Shown in pieces: positions 30,685-41,908 of a DNA stretch of 64,000 nucleotides. Under the pieces are notes generated by a model, which saw only the letters and a program-made list of their open reading frames with translations, had not been told where the DNA came from and ran no database searches. The position numbers and the translations under genes are program-made. The DNA is from Ipomoea triloba (lineage: Eukaryota; Streptophyta; Magnoliopsida; Solanales; Convolvulaceae), in contig NC_044925.1 of the NCBI RefSeq assembly GCF_003576645.1, positions 20,879,113-20,943,112 on the forward strand, written 5' to 3'. Position 1 is the stretch's first letter; every line of letters begins with the position of its first letter.

Positions 30685-31337
30685 GAATAAGGTTCAAATT
30701 GACCGCTGAACTTAAACTGAAAGTGTAATTAGACTACTGAACTAAAAAAAAGTGCAATTAGGCCATTGAACACTCTAAATATATGCAATTTCACTTGATA
30801 GCATGTTACCATTCATTTTATCAGGTTATTTGTTTACGTGGACGGTGAGTTGACATTTTAAAATAATTTTTAATAATAAACTATTAAAATAAAAAAATAA
30901 TAATAAAACAACTGAAATCTTCATCCAAAATCATAAAGCAAAAATTGTTTTGGGAAAGAAGTTGACTTTCTGTAAATAATACTACGTAGTAGTAGTAATA
31001 ATAATAATAATAATAATAAATTAATTAAATCTGATTCATCCGCAAGTTTCCTATTGAGGTGGCAAGGATATTATTAAGGGAGGGGATGGCCGCAAGCTTT
31101 CTTTTTTAATTATTTTATTTTTATTTTAATAGTTTATTATTACAAATTATTTTAAAATGTCAACTCATCGAGTCATCGTTCACATAAGCAAGTAACTTGA
31201 TGAAATGGATGATAACCTGCTATCAAGTGAAATTATATATATTTGTAGTGTTCAGTGGCCTAATTGCACTTTTCTTTGGTTCAGTGGCGTAATTGCACTT
31301 TCAGGTTACATTCAGTGGCTAATTTGAGCCTTATTTC
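30685..31337. mobile_element. Mutator-like foldback/MITE with 10-bp target duplication
   Basis: The ends are GAATAAGGTTCAAATTG and, inverted, GAAATAAGGCTCAAATT. The arms continue inward with TGAAAGTGTAATTA / AGTGCAATTAGGCCA and TCACTTGATAGCATGTTA matching in inverted orientation over about 200 bp. Both sides are flanked by TTTATTAAAT (30675-30684 and 31338-31347). The middle is A/T-rich with trinucleotide runs. No gene is inside. Confidence 0.8.
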
Positions 31338-31573
31338 TTTATTAAATGAACTTTAAAATGATGCTCAAACTTGTTTATTTATGATATACATAAACAAGTT
31401 TTTGGCATGAGTTGCAATTTGCTTACTCTTCTTTAAAAAAAAATCTTTTACTTGTTTGAAAAGTTTTAGATTCTAAAATCTTCTATTGCGAGTGTTATTG
31501 TTGTGCTTTTCTATGCATTTTTTTTTGATAGAGAAAGAGGGCATAAGCCCGGAGAGAACAAAGAAGCTACAAA

Positions 31574-32416
31574 CTAAACAGTCCCCCGATCATAGCGAAC
31601 CCACCGATGGAAGCTTGCCCCCATCTGGTCTTCACTAAGAATCTCTTGTAAATCAATCGGAGCCTCTGCAAACTGAAGTAGGCTAGAGGACGTACTTAGG
31701 GCTAATCGATTCTGCTCCCGGTAGGCGTGTACGAACGAAATCCGCTCAAACCCTTGCGCTAAAGTACAGCAGCGCTTAATGATATTATGCACACTGCTAT
31801 GGCGTGAAATGGCGCCCTGCAGCATCTGAACCACTCTTCGCGAATCGCACTCCACAATCAAACTCCTCGTTCCATTCCTCAGGGCCATTTGCATGCCTTG
31901 GAACACGCCCCAGGCTTCCGCCATTTCTGACGAACAGCATCCAATATGGTATTGAAAACCCATATCCCAATTCCCATTGTGATCCCGTATCACGCCACCA
32001 CACCCAGCAGCCCCAGATGCAGCAGAGCGGCTCCCATCGACGTTTAGTTTCTTCCAGCCAAACGGAGGTTTCGTCCAAGAAAGGAGGACAACAGCGCCTT
32101 GGTTTCGCACATGGGTCGAAGTTCGGCTTGCTGTGAAGGCCGCCGAAATCTCCGCCTCTTGCTTAGAAATCCACATCAGTTTTTGGGCTAACGGGAGATT
32201 GCGACCATTAAAAACGGCATTGTTACGCCACTTCCACATCCACCAGAGTCGAATGGCAAACCGGACTGGCCAGTCTTCGCTAGATCCAATGGAGGCATCG
32301 CCCCTGATGTTCAGCAGCAGCCAGGTATCCCAATCGAAACAATCAAGGGCATCTAGCACCTGAGGTTGTAAAACCGCACTCCAAATAGCCTTCGCTGCAT
32401 GACAACGACGAAACAA
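31574..32416 (-). pseudogene. LINE ORF2, RNase H domain
   Basis: Plant-LINE-type RNase H: KLNVDGSRSAASGAAGCGGV, EMAEAWGVFQGMQMAL, LIVECDSRRVVQML and SFVHAYREQNRLA. Metal-binding Asp and Glu of the DG...E...D pattern are visible. It is the 3'-terminal part of a broken ORF2; the upstream join is frameshifted near 32420-32560. Confidence 0.8.
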
Positions 32417-32563
32417 ATGATCCCGATCCTCCTGTTGGCCTGCACAAAGATAACAGAAAGTATTAGACGTAAGATGTCGTCAGCCACGTTCGACGTTGGT
32501 CAGTACTCGATCATGCATAAGCAGCCAAAGAAAAAAACAGATCCGATGAGGCAGTTTGAGCTC

Positions 32564-33195
32564 CTAAATCCTCAACCAATTCGTTGTAGCCTCTGACTGA
32601 GCCGGAGGAAGAATAGCAGCGTAAGCAGACGCCATCGAGAAATTTCCATCACGTTCGAGATGCCACCCGACATTGTCACTCTCTGGATCCTCTATTATCA
32701 AAATATGGGAAGCCAAAGTTTGCAAGATAGTCGAAGGCAGAAGACTCTGTAAGCATTCCCACTTCCATCCTCCCAATATTCATCAACAGTAGCATAAAGC
32801 TCCGGTAGACTTAGAGGAGTACAAAGAAGCTGGTAAAGCGGATACGGTACAATCCATTTATCCATCCAAAAACGAGTGTCCTTTCCGTTTCTGACATTCC
32901 TGACCAAACCAGCTTCAAGAAACGGAGTGGCCGCAAGAATACCTCTCCAAACATTTGACGGGTTCGCCGACCGACCATTTTTATATTTGCAACTTAAGGT
33001 TCGGGCCCAAAAGGTATCTTTTTCCAACTGGAGCCGCCACCCCAGCTTAACCATGTAAGCCATATTCAATTCCTGCAGTTTACGAATACCAAGGCCACCC
33101 GATTCTTTAGGACTAGCAACTGTATTCCAAGCAACCAGATGCAAACGACCATTCCAAGTACCATGGTCATCATTGCCCCATATAAAACGGCGCAT
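32564..33195 (-). pseudogene. LINE ORF2, post-RT region
   Basis: Contains MRRFIWGNDD, WNTVASPKESGGLGIRKLQE and RFWMDKWI, typical of the segment between reverse transcriptase and RNase H in plant LINEs. A frameshift near 32700-32780 splits it. Confidence 0.75.
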
Positions 33196-33210
33196 AGCTC
33201 GTTCAATACT

Positions 33211-34131
33211 CTAGCAGACTCCTTTGGGCAAAATCATCGTTTGCATAGTGTACGAGGGAATAGCATTTAGCACAGCTTTCGCAAGAGTCACACGGCCTGC
33301 CATAGATAGGGTCTTCGCTCTCCACCCCTCCAGGCGATTATTAATTCTATCAAGCAAAGCAGCGTATGACCGACATGTAACACGCCCATGAATAGAGGGC
33401 ACCCCTAGATACTTGCCCAAATCATTCGTCGTTTCTAGATTGAGTTGGCGCGAAATTTGTGCAGCAATACTGGAATCCGTATTCTTTGAGAAAAAAATTT
33501 GTGATTTTTCATAACTGATCCTTTGCCCGGAGGCAACGCAGAATCGCGACAGACAGTCTTGGATAACGGCGATCTGATCAATAGAAGCTTCAGCAAACAA
33601 AACCATATCATCCGCGAAGCAAAGATGCGAAAGTATGGGGCACCCGGGTGCTAATTGAACTCCTTTCCAATCCCCCGAATTGACCCGAAGAGTAATCATC
33701 TGACAGAGCTTCTCCAACCCCAAAACAAAAATAGCCGATGACATCAGATCACCTTGACGGAGGCCCCGTTCTGGGTGGAATTGAGATAAACGGTTACCGT
33801 TCCAGTTTACGGATAGGCGTGCAGTCCTAATACAACACATAATCACCTTCACCCACATCGAGCTAAACCCAATTTCCTTTAGGATAGTATCAACAAATTG
33901 CCACGAAAGGCGATCATAAGCCTTTTCGAAGTCAAGTTTGATTGCCATAATGCCGGTGGAACCTCTCTTCGTCCGCATGGTGGGCATCACCTCTTGATAT
34001 ACCAGTATGTTATCAGAAATCTGTCGACCCGGAACAAACGAACTTTGAAAGGGGCTTACCAACGTTGGTAAAATGCGTTTCAAACGATTCGTGATTGTCT
34101 TCATGATCACCTTATAACTCACATTGCACAA
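33211..34131 (-). pseudogene. LINE ORF2, reverse transcriptase
   Basis: Reverse transcriptase with FVPGRQISDNILVYQE, KLDFEKAYDRLSW, GLRQGD and the catalytic FADD box (LCFADDMVLFAEAS). Single nonsense changes separate it from the endonuclease part (IR*FRPISL near 34145) and from the downstream part (GVC*SIERA near 33208). The frame is otherwise preserved. Confidence 0.9.
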
Positions 34132-34146
34132 ACTAATAGGGCGAAA

Positions 34147-35685
34147 TTACCGAATAGTTTCCGGGGTACCAACCTTAGGAATAAGTGCAAGTAAGGTATC
34201 ATTTAAACCATCTGACAACCAACCTGTCACAATCGAATTCTTAACTAAGTCAAACAAATTGTCACCTATAACGTTCAACATTTGTTGGTAAAAAGCGGCA
34301 TGGAAACCGTCAGGTCCCGGGGCTTTAAACGGTGACATATCAAAGAGAGCATTGCGAACCTCTTCCTTGGAGATATCCTGGTTAAACACCCTCCATTCAT
34401 CTTGAGAGAGAACTGGAAACACACCCTCCAAACTAGTATCCCTTTGTTCCGCCGAATAGTCTGAAAACAGAGTGACATAAAAGGTCTGAACATGTGCTTT
34501 GAGAAGATCATCATCCGTAATCCACTCACCATCCACATCCCGTAGACTTGAAATAGTATTTATGGATTTGCAAATAGTAGTAGCAATGTGGTAGTATTTC
34601 GTGTTCCGGTCCCCGGAAACAATCCAGTCTTCGCGAGATCGCTGGTACCATAGGAGTTCTTCTTGATAGAGAATCTCCTGATACTCCGCAGAAAGTTTTT
34701 TTTCCAACTTCACTAAGCCGCCATGGCAGTTGTGAGAAATCTGACGTTGCACCCCATTTAGACGCGCAAGAACAACTTTCTTGCGGTGAACAATATTACC
34801 AAACACGTGTTTGTTCCAATCCAAAAGAGCATCTGTGATGACTGGAATATTATCCGTAAACCCCGAGCTCGGACGCCAGGCGTTGTGTATGACATCCTTC
34901 AAACGCTGGTCGGTGAGCCAGGCAGCTTGGAAACGAAAAGGAGCCCTGTTGTAGCGTACATCCCTTGCCTCAATCCGGATAAGGATAGGGGTGTGGTCCG
35001 ACGAAATCCGAGGTAGGTGCGTGATTGTAGCCTCCGGGAAACGATATCTCCAAGAAACATTACAAAGAGCCCGGTCGAGCCTCGCCCCTTTAGTAAAACC
35101 TGACTGGTCACTCCGAACCCATGTCAGCTTCGGACCATGAAATCCCATATCAATGAGACCTTCAGAATTGATCCAATCCACAAAATCTGAGCTCCGCTGT
35201 AACGAGAAAGCAGAATAATTAGAGGTTTCATTTTGGTTAACAACAGAATTAAAATCTCCAGCAATCAGCATAGGACCCGAGAGACCCCGCTTGGTCATCT
35301 AAAGTTCACTCCATAGACGTCGACAGAGGTGATGGGTAGGACTACCATAGACTACTGTAAAAAACCAGTAATCATGAGGATCCACACCGACCTGCAAAAC
35401 TACAAACTGAGGATGAGTAAAATGAACAACTTAAGTAGCAGCATGCCAAAAAATCCAAATACCCCCGCTAAAACCCACCGCCTCGACCCGAACCCAATCC
35501 GAAAAACCCAGTCTCGTGCAAATAGCATTGGCGTGAGAACTGGAAACCTTAGGTTCAACAAGGCCAAGGATAGCGGGTTTATGGGTCTGAACAAGAGTTT
35601 TAAGGACGCGGTGGAAAGCTTTACCACCCGCGCCTTGACAGTTCCAAACAACAAACTTCATAAAAACAGGAAAACAAGGGGATGA
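34147..35685 (-). pseudogene. LINE ORF2, endonuclease domain
   Basis: The ORF2 start reads MKFVVWNCQGAGG. It continues to GDFNSVVNQNE, GPKLTWVRSD, RLDRALCNVSW and ISSDHTPILIRI, the endonuclease/exonuclease/phosphatase signature with the C-terminal SDH. It is interrupted by stops around 35298-35430. The reverse-transcriptase N-terminus (FKAPGPDGFHAAFYQ) begins within the same frame near 34300. Confidence 0.85.
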
Positions 35686-35727
35686 AAACCAAAACAGAAA
35701 CAAAAAAGAAAACACAAAGCAAACAGC

Positions 35728-36108
35728 TCAAACAAGAGCAGAAGACCCATCGGCCTTCTCCGCAGTAGCCTCGTGATTATCCTCTATGTCCATGACCACA
35801 TCTCCCTCAAAGTCAAAACCGTCCGGCGGATCCCCGTGGTGTTCGGGAGGAGGGCAGGCACTGGTGCTCATATCAGCGTGTAAACGTTCCCTAGTGCAAA
35901 CCCTTGTGGATTCAATCATGTTACCTCCTTGCTCGCCCCGGACTACCACGTGCTCATCCTCCTCGGCAGCTCGCCGTGAACAAGAACCTCTAAGCATATT
36001 ACCTCCAGATGGAACCTGTTCTCCGGCCGATACCTGGGCAGCAGGGACGTCGTTCGTAATCTGTTTCTCATTTGCAATAACATTCGCACGGCGCGGTCTC
36101 CCACCCAT
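35728..36108 (-). pseudogene. LINE ORF1 C-terminal fragment
   Basis: 126-codon frame starting GGRPRRANVIANEKQ and ending in an acidic tail (VVMDIEDNHEA). It precedes ORF2 by about 40 bp. It is best read as the C-terminal end of the gag-like ORF1, with the RNA-binding domains lost by 5' truncation at 36118. Confidence 0.55.
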
Positions 36109-36127
36109 AGAAGGCGATTATGCATTT

Positions 36128-36462
36128 GATTGTAACTTTGTATTATTGAAATTAATAGGTAAAATTATTCTAAATTTTAATGCAACAAATGAACTAAAAG
36201 TACGGCAAATTGTTATGTGTACCACGTGGTTCAAAACGTCGTCGATAAATTTTATGAGTATTTATAATAATGTACATTATGTGTTAGAATAATGTACTTT
36301 ATTTGTTAGAATAATGTACTTTATTTGGTAGAATAATGAAATTTATGGGGTAAGATAATGTACATTATGAGTTATAAAAATGTATATTGTAGTTGGTCAC
36401 GTGAAAAAAATTATGCCACATGATATTTTTGAATTGTGATCTAACGACTAACTATTGGATTG
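36128..36462. repeat. Short tandem motif array (TTAGAATAATGTACTTTAT)
   Basis: About 36265-36400 contains four or five diverged copies of (T/G)TAGAATAATGTACTTTAT or GATAATGTACATTATG. Many plant MITE interiors look like this. Nothing else was seen. Confidence 0.6.
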
Positions 36463-37020
36463 TTATGCCGTGGACCCAGGTCCACATTGCAATGTGGACC
36501 TGGGTCTACATTCACATAAACTATATTCTACATTCACACTTTGTAAACTCCACATTCACACATTATAGGATTATATGTTTAGTAACTATATTACCACTGT
36601 TATGCATTCACACATTCAAAACTCTATATTCACAAGTCCTATACTCCATATTCACAACTTGAGAACTCCACATTCACACGTTACAAGGCTACAAGTTACT
36701 AGAACTTCTTAACTTTATTACAGATTCACACATGCATAACTCTACATTCACGATTTCTATACTCCATATTCACAACTATTTGAAACCTCCACATTCACAC
36801 ATTTCTGGGCAACTCTACATTCACACAATCATAAATCTATATTCACGATTTCTATACTCTACATTCACACTTTGAAACCTCTACATTCACACATTTTTGG
36901 ACAACTCTATATTCAGCAATATGTTTACTATAATAAAATTTAAAAAAAAAAACAAAACAAAAACGACGTAGTTTTGGACCCAGGTCCACCTTGCAAGGTG
37001 GACCTGGGTCCACAGCATAA
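36463..37020. mobile_element. MITE with palindromic GTGGACCCAGGTCCAC termini
   Basis: Left TTATGCCGTGGACCCAGGTC and right (inverted) TTATGCTGTGGACCCAGGTC match except for one base. Each terminus is itself a hairpin, GGACCCAGGTCCAC(A/C)TTGC next to its complement. The interior is an array of CTCCACATTCACA(C/T)-type motifs. It shares the terminus with the element at 24255-24545. No clear target duplication was found. Confidence 0.75.
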
Positions 37021-37568
37021 TTTGCCCTAACTATTGTGAAAGTGTAGCCCAAAACCACGACCCAATGTCTTAAATGGAGCTGCCTTAATTAGTCTAGCCC
37101 ATATTTGTTTAGAACCTAACGAAGCAATGCATTTTATGGTTTATATATTGGCATTGCAATCATTATTACATGGACTATGCTCCACATAGTTGTATGGATC
37201 ATAAATAAAAAAAATACATTTTTAATATATTAAAATATATAGTATTTGTGTATATAAAGTATATTTTTGAGTATTGAAAATATATTAATATATGCTATCA
37301 AATAATGTACTTTTAGTAAACAAAAAATGTAACTTTAATATATTAAATATGCACCTTATATTCATGGTCCACACAATAATTTGTGCACTTTCCATTAATC
37401 AAAGTGGGTTGAAACTAAGATGCTAGTCTTAAACCGCCTCGCGGTGGGGCAGTTTAGGACTTAGAACTTTTTACTAGCAAAAATGCAGCCCTTGCAAGCT
37501 TGGCCTGCTCGAATTGGCTGGCTACGTGGGTTAACCCGCTCAGGCCTTTGGCCAACCTGCGGGCTTCC

Positions 37569-37607
<39 letters not shown>

Positions 37608-37728
37608 TCCTGTTCAAATGAGTCTTATGTTTTATATGAGTCCATGTGCACAATTGGTAGCCTTTTAAATAGTGTGATCGTGGTGTAGATTAAGAGTGAT
37701 TTATTTATTTTTAAAAAATTATTTAAAA

Positions 37729-37762
<34 letters not shown>

Positions 37763-38836
37763 AAGAGATCACATGTGGATACTCTTCACAGTGAAAGATG
37801 AGGTTTAATGATAGCCGTTGATCTCGCTAAAAAAAAATTGTCCAGATTGAACACAGATTAAAAAATACGGTGACAATTTAATCTTTTTGCGTTTAGGTCA
37901 AACTTAAGGTGTATGATTTTCCTTCTTAAGGTGTATGATTGAGTTTAATAGTTTATATTTAATAATTATAAAATATTTAATACTTTAATAGTTAATACTA
38001 AAATATTAAATATTAACCTAAAAAATATGAGTTTGAACAATTTGGGGTTATTTCATTCAAAACAATGTCGTTTTAACTTAAATAATCCATTAAGAGAAAT
38101 AAATGGTCATTATTTGACATATAAAATTAGATTTGTTAAAGCTTTCCCATTCAAGATCTAATTAATGTTCAAAAAAAAAAACTTGATTATTTCTTCTGCA
38201 CTTAAGTTTGAACTTTGAATAGTATAGAACTGTATATTGTAGTCTGAGTTGGTGTTTGTTGGGTTAGTTGGCTAAGCCCTTTCATATCTCAAAATTCAAA
38301 AGCAGTGTTGGAGTGTTTGGTTGAAGGGTTTGTAGTTCCTAAGGTGTCTCTAGGAATTACAATTTCACAGTAAATTACGTTTTTATCCTTTTATTATTAT
38401 ATTCATTATTATTATTATATAAGGGTGTTTTAATCTTTATTCACTTTTTCTCTTTCAATTCCTAACAATTATATTCCTATCTACCAAATAGTGAAATTTG
38501 AATTATTTCTTTTTTGACAATTTTGGACACAAAATGGAAAAAGTGAAAAAAAAAAAAACTAAGGACAATTGTATTTTTTATAGCTAAATTGTTTCTCTTA
38601 TGACAATTTGGTTACTTTCTATCAATTTAAACAAATTTAGACCCTCAATTATTTACAATGTTGCACATTTAGTCCCTCAATTAGTGAATTATTTAATAAG
38701 GAAACTAAATGTACGCATGAGATAAAATGGACAATTTGTTCTTTTAGAGGAAACTTAACACTATTAAGAAAAGGGAATATGAAAAAAAAAAAAGATATAA
38801 AATAAACTCGATCTCATTATCTCAAAATATACTATC
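37021..38836. other. Intergenic, with a second MITE and microsatellites
   Basis: At about 37165-37390 ATGGACTATGCTCCACATAG and ATTCATGGTCCACACAATAA bracket an interior of AATATATTAA-type motifs, probably another MITE. TA/GA microsatellites follow. No gene was seen up to the small gene at 38837. Confidence 0.45.
37570..37607. repeat. (TA)n(GA)n microsatellite
   Basis: A TA run is followed by an AG run. A similar compound run occurs at 37730-37763. Confidence 0.9.
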
Positions 38837-39301
38837 CTAAGTGGAAAAAGAAAAGATAGCGGTGTTGTGATGGAGGAGCGTGAAACGAAGGGCAGGTTTA
38901 GGTTTAAGTTTAAGTTGAAGTATGTGGTTTGATACATATGTGTAGAATGCAGCGATTTCTTCTTCAATGAGATTTCCTTCTTCATCATCTTCATCACCAT
39001 TTTCTTCCCAACCCAAAGAACGCAAAAATGTAATCTCTTCCTCTTCTAAACATAACTCACAATTCCCAGCAAGATGTTTCTTGTAATTAAACGCGTCACC
39101 ACCATTGGTGGTAGCCATCTTCTCTTGAGTGAGATATCCTTCTTCTTCTTCATCATCATCATCACCGTTTTCTTCCCAACCCAAAGACCGCAGAAATGCA
39201 ATCTCTTCCTCTTCTGACCATAACTTTCCATTCCCAGCAACCTGTTTCTTGTAGTTAAAGGCGTCAGTTGAAAGTTGGGGAGCAGCTAAAGAGTCACCCA
39301 T
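38837..39301 (-). CDS. Small acidic plant protein with duplicated LRSLGWEEN domain
   Basis: 154 residues from the ATG at 39299-39301. Two copies of a unit of about 56 residues are present: DAFNYKK...AGN, then EEEEIAFLRSLGWEENGDDD, and again DAFNYKK, EEEEITFLRSLGWEENGDED. The second copy is followed by EEEIAAFYTYVSNHILQLKL. The EEE-x-FLRSLGWEEN...LTEEEI-x-AFY module occurs once near the C-terminus of plant-specific proteins of unknown function; here it makes up nearly the whole protein. The tail after about residue 130 looks unconserved. It could be a truncated, internally duplicated derivative of a longer gene. Function unknown; intronless. Confidence 0.6.
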   Translation of the reverse strand: MGDSLAAPQLSTDAFNYKKQVAGNGKLWSEEEEIAFLRSLGWEENGDDDDEEEEGYLTQEKMATTNGGDAFNYKKHLAGNCELCLEEEEITFLRSLGWEENGDEDDEEGNLIEEEIAAFYTYVSNHILQLKLKPKPALRFTLLHHNTAIFSFST

Positions 39302-39607
39302 AGATTTCTTCAATTCCTCACAACTCACAAGCTAAGAAAGAATAATAGTTTGGGATATCTGAAATGATGATGCCAACTACTTACATTAACCCATATTTTA
39401 TAGCTATACTATCTATCCTATTATGAAAGAATTAGGGATTAATTATATTTTCCCTTTCCTTATTAGCTTGTGATTCCTCTTTTTCTGGGATTAGTATACG
39501 ATGCATGGACGGGTCCATATATGAATCAAATTATTATTATATTTTTTAAATCAACTTTATTTTTCTGTTTTCTTTTTACGTAAATAATATATTTATATAT
39601 ATATATA
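39302..39607. other. Upstream region of the small acidic-protein gene
   Basis: Probable promoter on the minus strand. AT-rich, with a TA run at the end. No sharper motif is claimed. Confidence 0.4.
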
Positions 39608-40744
39608 GAGAAAATTGCATCTTTGGTCCCTGAGCTTTAACTAAGTTCCGACTCAGTCCCTGAGTTATGGCCGTATTCGAATTTAGTCCCTCAGTTATGA
39701 ACGAAGTGGCGCATTTGGTCCCTGGCCGTTAAAACTAACGGAAAAATTAAAAAATAATTAAAATTTGAGGGGTAAAATATGAAATTCACATTTTATTCTT
39801 CTTCTTATATCAAAGTCACTTTTATAACATTATTTTTCACTTCTTAACCTCTTATTTTCAATATTTTTCAATTCTAAAAGCATTTCAATAACTTTAGTAT
39901 GACTTGTTAAGAGCCTGACTCTCGTATAACAAACTTAAAACCTAGTACAAACAAAGAAACACTTGATCATTGTGTTTAGGCATCTGAAAACACTATCATA
40001 ATAATTTTCGATTTTCTTTACTAAGCAACAAAGGTAATCAAACTAGAACTTTTGAGATACAAAACCCTGTTTTCTTAAAACCAAAGTAATGAAAGAGGAA
40101 CCTAAGAATCAATTATGAAAATTTTAAAAACTTTTGTAACTTCAAAAAACGGCAATTGACTAAACTATTGCATACAAAATATTTTTTACATACTAAAAAT
40201 CTCAAGTTATTCTTTTGGTGAAATTCTCATAAAAGCAACTTGAGAAATTTGAAATTATTTTGTATCTCAAAAGTTCTAGTTTGATACCTTTGTTGCTTAG
40301 TAAAGGAAACCAAAAATTATTAGGATAGTGTTTTCATATGCTTAAAAACAATGATCAAGTGTTTCTTTGTTTATACTAGGTCTTAAGTTTGTTATACGAG
40401 AGCCAGACTCCTAACAAGTCATACTAAAGTTATTGAAATGCTTTTAGAATTGAAAAATATTGAAAATAAGAGGTTAAGAAGTGAAAAATATTGAAAATAA
40501 GAGGTTAAGAAGTGAAAAATAATGTTATAAAAGTGATTTTGATATAAGAAGGATAATAAAATGTGAATTTCCTATTTTACCCCTCAAATTTTAACTATTT
40601 TTTAATTTTTCCGTTAGTTTTAACGGCCAGGGACCAAATGCGCCACTTCGTTCATAACTGAGGTACTAAACTCGGATACGGCCATAACTCAGGGACTGAG
40701 TCGGAACTTGCTTAAAACTCAGGGACCAAAGATGCAATTTTCCC
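39608..40744. mobile_element. Large palindromic foldback element with about 500-bp arms
   Basis: The ends read G(A/G)GAAAATTGCATCTTTGG and the reverse complement. The two halves are inverted copies over almost the whole length, including GGTCCCTGAG, CGAAGTGGCGCATTTGGTCC, CCGTTAAAACTAACGG, and the interior GACTCTCGTATAACAAAC paired with GTTTGTTATACGAGAG. The flanks are TA repeats, so a target duplication (ATATATATA on both sides) cannot be told from background. No coding capacity. Mutator-like by style. Confidence 0.8.
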
Positions 40745-40830
40745 ATATATATACACACACAGACACATATACATACATACTAAAAAGTTTAAATTAAGAT
40801 ATTTCAAAAGACAGACATATTGATTTTTTA

Positions 40831-41908
40831 GGCAAAAGGGTCACATAGACCCATGTACTAATACTGATTGTTCATCTAGTATCATGAATTAAAATATGGT
40901 CCATCTAGGCTATTATACTTGTAATTATTTTTCATCTAGCATTTTTAGCCTATTTCTAACAAGTAACCCATCTAATTTGTTGACATGGAAAAATAAAATA
41001 ATAGAAAATGATGACATGTTATTTATATGAATGTTTTGGATGATTTTACCCTATTCCATTAATGAAGAAAATGATTTTTTGCAATGAAATAGGGTAGAAA
41101 TCAAAGTTACTATATAATGTTTTAATTACAGTGTACTGCGTATGTATAGTGGGGTATTCAAAGTCGTTCGACAATGAAATTCCATAAAAATCGATATATG
41201 AACACTAAATTATTTTTATAATAACTTAAGATATATTGTATTGGATAAATTTTAATTTATTATTTTTTAAAAAATAATTTAATTTTCATATATCGATTTT
41301 CATGGAATCTCATTGTCGAACGATACTGAATACCTTGTTATACATACACAGTACACTGTAGTTGCAACTTTATATAGTAACTTTGATTTCTGCCCTATTT
41401 CATTGCAAGAAATCATCCAAAAATACAATATCTTAAGTTATTCAATTATCCAAAAATCTAAAAATATTAATTTATTTTAAAATAAAATAAAATTTACCCA
41501 ATACAATATCTTAAGTTATTAATTAGAAAAATTATTTAATTTTCATATATCGATTTCGATGAAATCTCATTGCCGAACGATAGTGAATACCCCGTTGTAC
41601 ATACATTGTAGTTAAAACTTTATATAACAATTTTAATTTCTACCCCTTTTCATTGCAAGAAATTATTATTTTTCATTAATGAAATAGAGTACAAATCATC
41701 CAAAATATCCATATAAATAACATGTCATCATTTTTTCTAATTTTATTTTTCCATGTCATCAAATTAGATGGATTACTTGTTAGAAATAGGCTAAAAATGG
41801 TAAATGAAAAATAATTAGGAGTATAATGGCCTAGATGGACCATATTTTAATTCATGGTGCTGGATGAACAATCAGTGATAGTACATGTGCCTATTTGACC
41901 CTTTTGTC
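40831..41908. mobile_element. Second palindromic foldback element
   Basis: Left GGCAAAAGGGTCACATAGAC and right (inverted) GACAAAAGGGTCAAATAGGC define the ends. The arms pair through CTGATTGTTCATC, TAAAATATGGTCCATCTAGG and GACATGGAAAAATAAAAT. The middle carries further nested inverted copies of CGATATATGA/TCGTTCGACAATGA-type motifs. No gene and no clear target duplication. Confidence 0.75.

Larger units (their letters stand above)
31521..36118 (-). mobile_element. LINE (L1-type with RNase H), 5'-truncated, minus strand
   Basis: A 4.6-kb non-LTR retrotransposon read on the minus strand. In order it has an ORF1 tail, an apurinic-type endonuclease, reverse transcriptase, a zinc-binding reverse-transcriptase region and a C-terminal RNase H. 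The 3' end carries a short A-tail (T run at 31521-31526). It is flanked by a 9-bp target duplication TATGCATTT (31512-31520 and 36119-36127). The 5' end starts just upstream of the C-terminal part of ORF1, so the copy is 5'-truncated, as is usual for target-primed reverse transcription. Several stops and frameshifts make it inactive. Confidence 0.88.

Noticed and set aside
39302..39328. Nine extra N-terminal residues for the small acidic protein
   Set aside because: The extension would start at a GTG codon; the first ATG is at 39301.
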